Positions 59,549 through 64,000 of a stretch of DNA of 64,000 nt are shown piece by piece (position 1 is the stretch's first letter; the number at the start of each line of letters is the position of its first letter). Both the position numbers and the translations under genes were made by a program. Location: contig WPIO01000103.1 of NCBI GenBank assembly GCA_009760855.2, positions 112,001-176,000 of the forward strand. Reading direction: 5' to 3'. This stretch comes from Cristatella mucedo (lineage: Eukaryota > Bryozoa > Phylactolaemata > Cristatellidae). The notes beneath the pieces were generated by a model. That model was not told the origin of the DNA. It saw only the letters and a program-made list of their open reading frames with translations, and did no database searches.

Positions 59549-60271
59549 CTCGTGACTGGTAAACAAACGAGCACCGTCCATCTGGTGGAACACGGGATAG
59601 TGAGTGCGGTCAATCTCGTCGCGCCGATACACGTCGCCGAAGGTCAGGAAGCGATCCAGGCCCGACCGGATGAGGTCGGCATCGTGTGCGGTCATGTGCG
59701 CGCGCAGCATCCACTCGCTGTTCAAGTAGTAGCTGTCCTTGGGCGAGCGGCTGGCGTGGTCGGCGGGCACCAGCAGGCTGTCGAAGTTCTGCGCCAGTCG
59801 CACGACGGGCGACAGGTCGTCGAACACGGCAAACGACGGGTTGCCAACGGCGTTCTTGTGCACCGAGTTGAAGTGTGTCGTTGCACGCCGCTTCAGCAGG
59901 CCGAGCGGGTGGTGCGACCGATTGATCAGGCCTCGCCGGCGCAGCCTGTCGACAATGGCCGGCGATATGTTGGTCACCTCGTCCGTCGCGTACTCCTTGC
60001 CGAGGACGGTCACGTGGCGGCCGCTTCCACCGGCGCCGCCTCGATCGGCAGCGGCCGGAGTGGCGGCAGCAGCAGCGCTTTGCTGTCGAGTGGCCGTCAC
60101 CGTGGGGAGCAGAGCAGGAGCGGAGGTTGCAACGCTGCGAGCGCAGCGACAGCCGGCGAGAGCGGCCACAGCTGGACGGCTGCGGCACAGCATCTTGGCC
60201 GGCACCATGCCGACCGACAAGAGCAGCTGCGTCGTCACAGTCGCCGATGCTGCTGACACCATCCGTCTCAT
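59549..60271 (-). CDS. FARS2: Mitochondrial phenylalanyl-tRNA synthetase, exon 1 (start, motif 2)
   Basis: FARS2 charges mitochondrial tRNA-Phe with phenylalanine, as a monomer in the matrix. This exon encodes 241 residues from the ATG at 60271-60269 (MRRMVSAASATVTTQ). Further ATGs at 60262 and downstream are possible starts. The N-terminus is rich in Arg, Ala and Ser and lacks acids, fitting a mitochondrial presequence, followed by an Ala/Gly-rich spacer. Catalytic-domain blocks are TDEVTNISPAIVDRL, HPLGLLKRR, FAVFDDLSPVV, SYYLNSEWMLRAHMTAHD, and motif 2 with GDVYRRDEIDRTHYPVFHQM. The donor is CACGAG|GTTAGT, phase 0. All five exons sum to 1503 bp (about 500 residues); the human protein is about 450, the difference lying mainly at the N-terminus. 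No internal stops. Confidence 0.95.
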
Positions 60272-60619
60272 GACTGGTGGCAAATGGACCACGGGCTGAG
60301 ACCTACAACGACGTCGACCCAGGACCCACTACCTTGGAAGGAGCGGCCACAACGAATGTGCCAATTCGGGGAAGCACCGGCCGAAGAGCAATGCGCCCAT
60401 TGCAGCGCCCCACAGCTCAACGAATGGCGGGCCGGCCTGCGGGCACTTCGCACAACAATGGGCAGCAGGCCATTGGACAGCTCAACACAAGATGAAGAGG
60501 CAGCAAGCAGATCACCAGTCACCCCGACTCGTTCGTCATGCACATGCAACATGCACAGGCAACACACACAGACAACATGCACAGGTAATACGCACTGGCA
60601 ACATACACGCGTGTGCACA

Positions 60620-60681
<62 letters not shown>

Positions 60682-60693
60682 CACACACACACT
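60620..60693. repeat. (CA)n microsatellite
   Basis: About 70 bp of CA upstream of FARS2. Confidence 0.96.
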
Positions 60694-61314
60694 TGCAAAT
60701 GCCCAGGGCGTAGAAAGGCACATCAACCAAGGCAGACGCTGCCCTCTTAGCCCATGCCGACTGAGCACGACAAGGCAGGTCAGTCACTCCACGCAGACAG
60801 TGACCAAGACATGCCGGCAACGACTGCACGACCACGAGCTCACGTATGCCAACCAATGACAGTCCATCCAATGACCAGCTGCTGCAGCCGGCAGGACTGA
60901 AGACAACCCTCTCACTGGAGGGAGGGTGGTAAGAATGCAACCGGGTGCAAGTCGAGTCCTGGACGGTGGCTCAAGGCGCTCCCAGCAGCGACGCGCTGGG
61001 TAAGCGCGTCACTGCGCTCCGCTCTGCCGGCAGCGCACGAGCACGGTCGTGAAATGATACCGCCGGCCGGTGCTCTAGAGGCTAGCTCACAGCGGCAGCT
61101 GCAGGGAGCAGCTGCCGCTGTGGCTCGGCACTGCCGAGCCACAGCAGGTAAACGGGTCTTCCTGACGTGCTAGAGACTGAGGTCAATGGAACGATCAGAA
61201 GCTTGAACAGCGCCACGTCCTCGATGCAAATCCCTCCTCGTGGCGAAACCGTTAACACACTTCTAAGACGATTGTAAAGCGATCGGGCGTCGACACCCTT
61301 TGGCACGTGGTGGA

Positions 61315-61352
<38 letters not shown>

Positions 61353-61524
61353 GGTGGGACTAAGAGCACGAGATTGAAATGATATAGGTAGCCGAGCGTA
61401 AGAGGGCAGACGAAGGGACACGCCTGTCGTCGGGCGCGAGAGTCTTTCGGTTTCCTCGCGCGTTCGTCACCGCGGACGAGAACAGAGCTCGACGAGCGAC
61501 GGTGCGAGAGTTCTAACATTTGCA

Positions 61525-61660
61525 TCCTGATTCACGAGCCGGGTCGTGGATTCGAGCAAGGCAGTGCTTTATTGCCCAGCGCTAGCCGGCTGCGATAGCC
61601 AGTGAGGCCCTCTGCCGCTATCACAATGAGGCTGTTGAATCGGGTAACTTTTTTACGCTA
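61525..61660 (+). mobile_element. SINE2, 5'-truncated
   Basis: B-box region GGGTCGTGGATTCGAGC, body GCTTTATTGCCCAGCGC, end CTCTGCCGCTATCAC, GAGGCTGTTGAATCGGGTAA and an oligo-T. Confidence 0.75.
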
Positions 61661-61664
61661 GTGA

Positions 61665-61748
61665 TGATGATAATAATAGTAGTAATACATCCGCCATGGC
61701 GCCCTCAGAGAACTCTCAATCTCTTTCGAGGCGCTCTGCATTTGATGC
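61665..61748 (-). mobile_element. LINE A tail-only insertion
   Basis: (TAA)n, stem-loop (GGCGCCCTCAGAGAACTCTC to CGAGGCGCTCTG), ending at GCATTTGATG. About 84 bp with no 3' UTR body. It starts directly after the oligo-T of a SINE2. Confidence 0.8.
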
Positions 61749-62789
61749 TAGATGAAGCTGGGCAGCAGCGGGTCATAGCGACGACAAGCAGGCGACGAGC
61801 AGGTGAGAGCTATTTTTCATTCCCTTCAGAGCTAGACAGTCATCTCTCAGTGGTATCTCTTTCGTGTCTATGCAATCCAGCGAACATAGTCGAGAAAGAG
61901 TACACCCCCCCAGGGGCCAGCATGCGACCGCGAGATGCATCCAGCGGACCAGAGTGAAAGTCAATCCTGACGACGAACAGCGGACTCTTGCTCAGCAGAC
62001 AAATATCTAGCACAGCACGGTCGATGCGACTTCGCTGTACAAGCGTTATCATTACGAGTGGCTCGAGGAAAATCCCGACAACCAACGGCCGCCAAGAGCA
62101 CAGAAACCTGAAGGAGCTATGAATACGCAGAGGCTCTGAAAGGTAATCTCAACGCCACGCTCGGCGGAACGCAGCGAATTAAAGCAAAGGCCAGCCATTC
62201 ACATCGCAGACAGAAGCACTAAGCCCCGCACCTTACAGACAGTGGCGGACGAGCACCGCACGCCGTACGACAGCAACGTGATACTTGAGCTTACAGCGGA
62301 TCCATTATACGCACCAATCCACGTGACCAGAGGTCTTACAGCCTTGCTCCCAGTCAATCATAAGTCAGGGGCGGTGCGCCACCTAGCTTTCAGCGGGACG
62401 ACGCACAGCTGCAAATGAATAGCCCGCACGCCTGCGTCGTACAAATACGATGCTCCTGGGCTAGATGCTGAGAAGAAAAAACCGTTTGCGTGAAAGGACA
62501 ACGAGCGGCCGATGCAGCTGCAGCCTGCATCTGTGCACAGCTTTCTCGTGGCCGCTAACTGGCGCCAAAATAGCTCAAGCCTTCTAGGGTAATGCGTCGA
62601 TTCTCTGCTCTTGAACGAAAGAAATCAGTTACTAATCCCAGCGAAGTGTCCCAAGAAGTGCTGTCGTTGAAAGCAGTCGCCGTTCCGCTTGGAATGCCGC
62701 CCCCCACTGCCGCTGCAGCCGCGCCGTGCCTCGCTCGGTTGGGATGGCTAGTAAAGTCCAGCGGGCAAAGCAGCAACCGGTTTACACGG
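61749..62789. other. No feature recognised
   Basis: Open frames are below 100 residues and show no family resemblance. Confidence 0.45.
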
Positions 62790-63085
62790 TGGCCGCATTT
62801 AAAAAGAAATTAAAAACGCACCTATTTATCACAGTGTTTAGTGGGTCCCTATGATTCGACCTTTATGTGGTTATGCGTGCTGACATAGTTGCATGCTGCC
62901 ACTAGCAACACTTGCATGCTGACCCTGTGCATGTCACCCCTAGCCATATTATTATTGTTTATCGAGCATGCTACCACTAAACATTTGATAGTGCTTCCTT
63001 TGCAGCAAATGTAAAACGCCTAGAAAGAGATTGAGTTCTCTGAGGGGGCTTTATCAAGTGTGTTTTATTATTATTATCATGGTGT
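62790..63085 (+). mobile_element. LINE A 3' end
   Basis: Last codons (FKKKLKTHLF-type), 3' UTR, stem-loop and ATT tail, followed by a C14-16 run near 63100. Confidence 0.88.
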
Positions 63086-63999
63086 GCCAGTTCCTCCTAC
63101 TCCCCCCCCCCCCCCCCGTCAAGCAAGGCTCGCCCTGGGCAATAGCTACTGTGCTACACGCTCGCTATCGGTACATGAAGTGCCAATCCTCAAAAGATTA
63201 GTAAAGAGGATCTTCGGTCTTATCCTAGGGATAAGAAGCTCGCTTTTCTCGACCCAAGTCGAGGGTTTTTGAGTAGCTCAGAAGAATCATTTGTAATTGC
63301 TTGCTGCACGCGAAAATGGTTGCCATTATGGCTCTTCTTTGGAAAAATAAATCAGGCTGTTGATTAGGTTGGCCCCAGCCTTTGATCACCTTTGCTCCTG
63401 GGTTTTAGCGTAATGGTAAGTTGATTGCACTTCGTTAGGTAGATCTTGGGTTTGAGTCCGACGGCAGGCAATTATTTATTGCTCACTTTTAGCAGGTGTG
63501 CCTGTCGCTACGGCTCCTCTGCCGTTATAAAATGTGGTTGCAAACTGGTTTACCTGACCTAGTTTTGTAATTTTGTCAATGAGAGACGGAGAAGAAAGAG
63601 AGAGAGAGAGAGAGACAGACAGAGAGACAGAGAGACAGAGAGACAGAGAGACAGAGAAACAGAGAGACAGAGACAGAGAGAGAAGGCTGTCATTTAAAAG
63701 TGACTCCGGCGGCGGCTGTTCTGGTGGAGTCTCACGGAAGTACGAGAACGGACGCAAGCGATCAACGAGACTCATTCTTTTATTTCTCTCGACGCATACA
63801 CGTAGGAGAGTTCGATGAATCGCAGCAGTCAAATGGCTTAACTATTTGACGCAGGTGCCGAGTACATCAATATAAGGGGGAGGGGCTAATTACAATACCA
63901 GCATGCATCCAGCTCACACAACAAGGCACGAGTGTGGATCAAGTTGGCAACCATTATTTCCTGTGCTGGATGACATCATCTGCGAACGGATTGCTGACA
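63086..63999. other. Divergent SINE2 and a GA/CAGA repeat; no gene
   Basis: 63395-63550 resembles an old plus-strand SINE2 (GTTTTAGCGTAATGGTAAGT, GGGTTTGAGTCC, CTCCTCTGCCGTTATAAAAT). A composite GA/CAGA microsatellite occupies 63594-63684. The remainder is unassigned. Confidence 0.6.
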
Positions 64000-64000
64000 G

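Larger units (their letters stand above)
60272..61664. other. FARS2 5' flank with CA and CAG repeats
   Basis: Presumed promoter side of FARS2. (CA)n at 60620-60693 and nine CAG units at 61319-61345 are the only clear structures besides the SINE2 remnant at 61525. A minus ATG frame at 61082-61525 (147 residues) is dominated by a poly-Leu run from the CAG repeat and is not treated as a gene. Confidence 0.5.

Noticed and set aside
61082-61525. Minus ATG frame of 147 residues with a Leu-rich hydrophobic segment
   Set aside because: The Leu run is the CAG repeat read in antisense, and the start lies at the edge of a SINE2; it is likely a chance frame.

Overview
This is nuclear DNA of an animal, most likely an invertebrate; the clade cannot be fixed from the sequence alone. 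The coding sequence is split by GT-AG introns. Two genes are recognisable metazoan genes (ADP-dependent glucokinase and mitochondrial phenylalanyl-tRNA synthetase). Most of the rest is decayed non-LTR retrotransposons, tRNA-derived SINEs and long dinucleotide repeats. I see no prokaryotic operon, no CRISPR array and no rRNA.

Three host genes are supported. (1) ADPGK, plus strand: the last two coding exons are at 1951-2430 and 3802-4356; the 5' exons lie off the left edge. (2) An SH2-domain gene, plus strand, joined from three exons (27778-27891, 38955-39049, 39826-40585) across an 11 kb repeat-filled intron. It encodes about 322 residues with an N-terminal SH2 domain split over all three exons and a C-terminal WW-like domain, a pairing I cannot match to a familiar animal protein. 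(3) FARS2, minus strand, complete in five exons (60271-59549, 57605-57413, 57120-56986, 56098-55938, 49958-49668), about 500 residues. Genes 2 and 3 are convergent. The three have no evident shared pathway: sugar phosphorylation, phosphotyrosine signalling and mitochondrial translation.

The intergenic and intronic DNA holds two main LINE lineages, both of the CR1/L2 type judged by their reverse-transcriptase motifs. LINE A (with a subfamily here called A') ends in a stem-loop (AAAGCGCC...GGCGCTTT) and an ATT-repeat tail. LINE B is nearly full length but broken at 45415-48560 (minus), with an endonuclease and an RT that keeps its YVDD motif. Two SINE families occur. SINE1 has a tRNA-like head and a tail homologous to LINE A'. 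SINE2 has a tRNA-like head, an internal perfect hairpin in some copies, and an oligo-T 3' end. Insertions are often nested.

The most notable observations are: an SH2 exon fragment joined to an antisense LINE A' piece that is present a second time, decayed, at 16.3-17.0 kb; long TG repeats lying 20 and 28 nt inside two different FARS2 introns; a minisatellite of splice-acceptor-like units running into an ADPGK exon; a 180-bp TA palindrome with perfect 15-bp arms; and tail-only LINE insertions of 75-85 bp. All LINE ORFs seen are broken.
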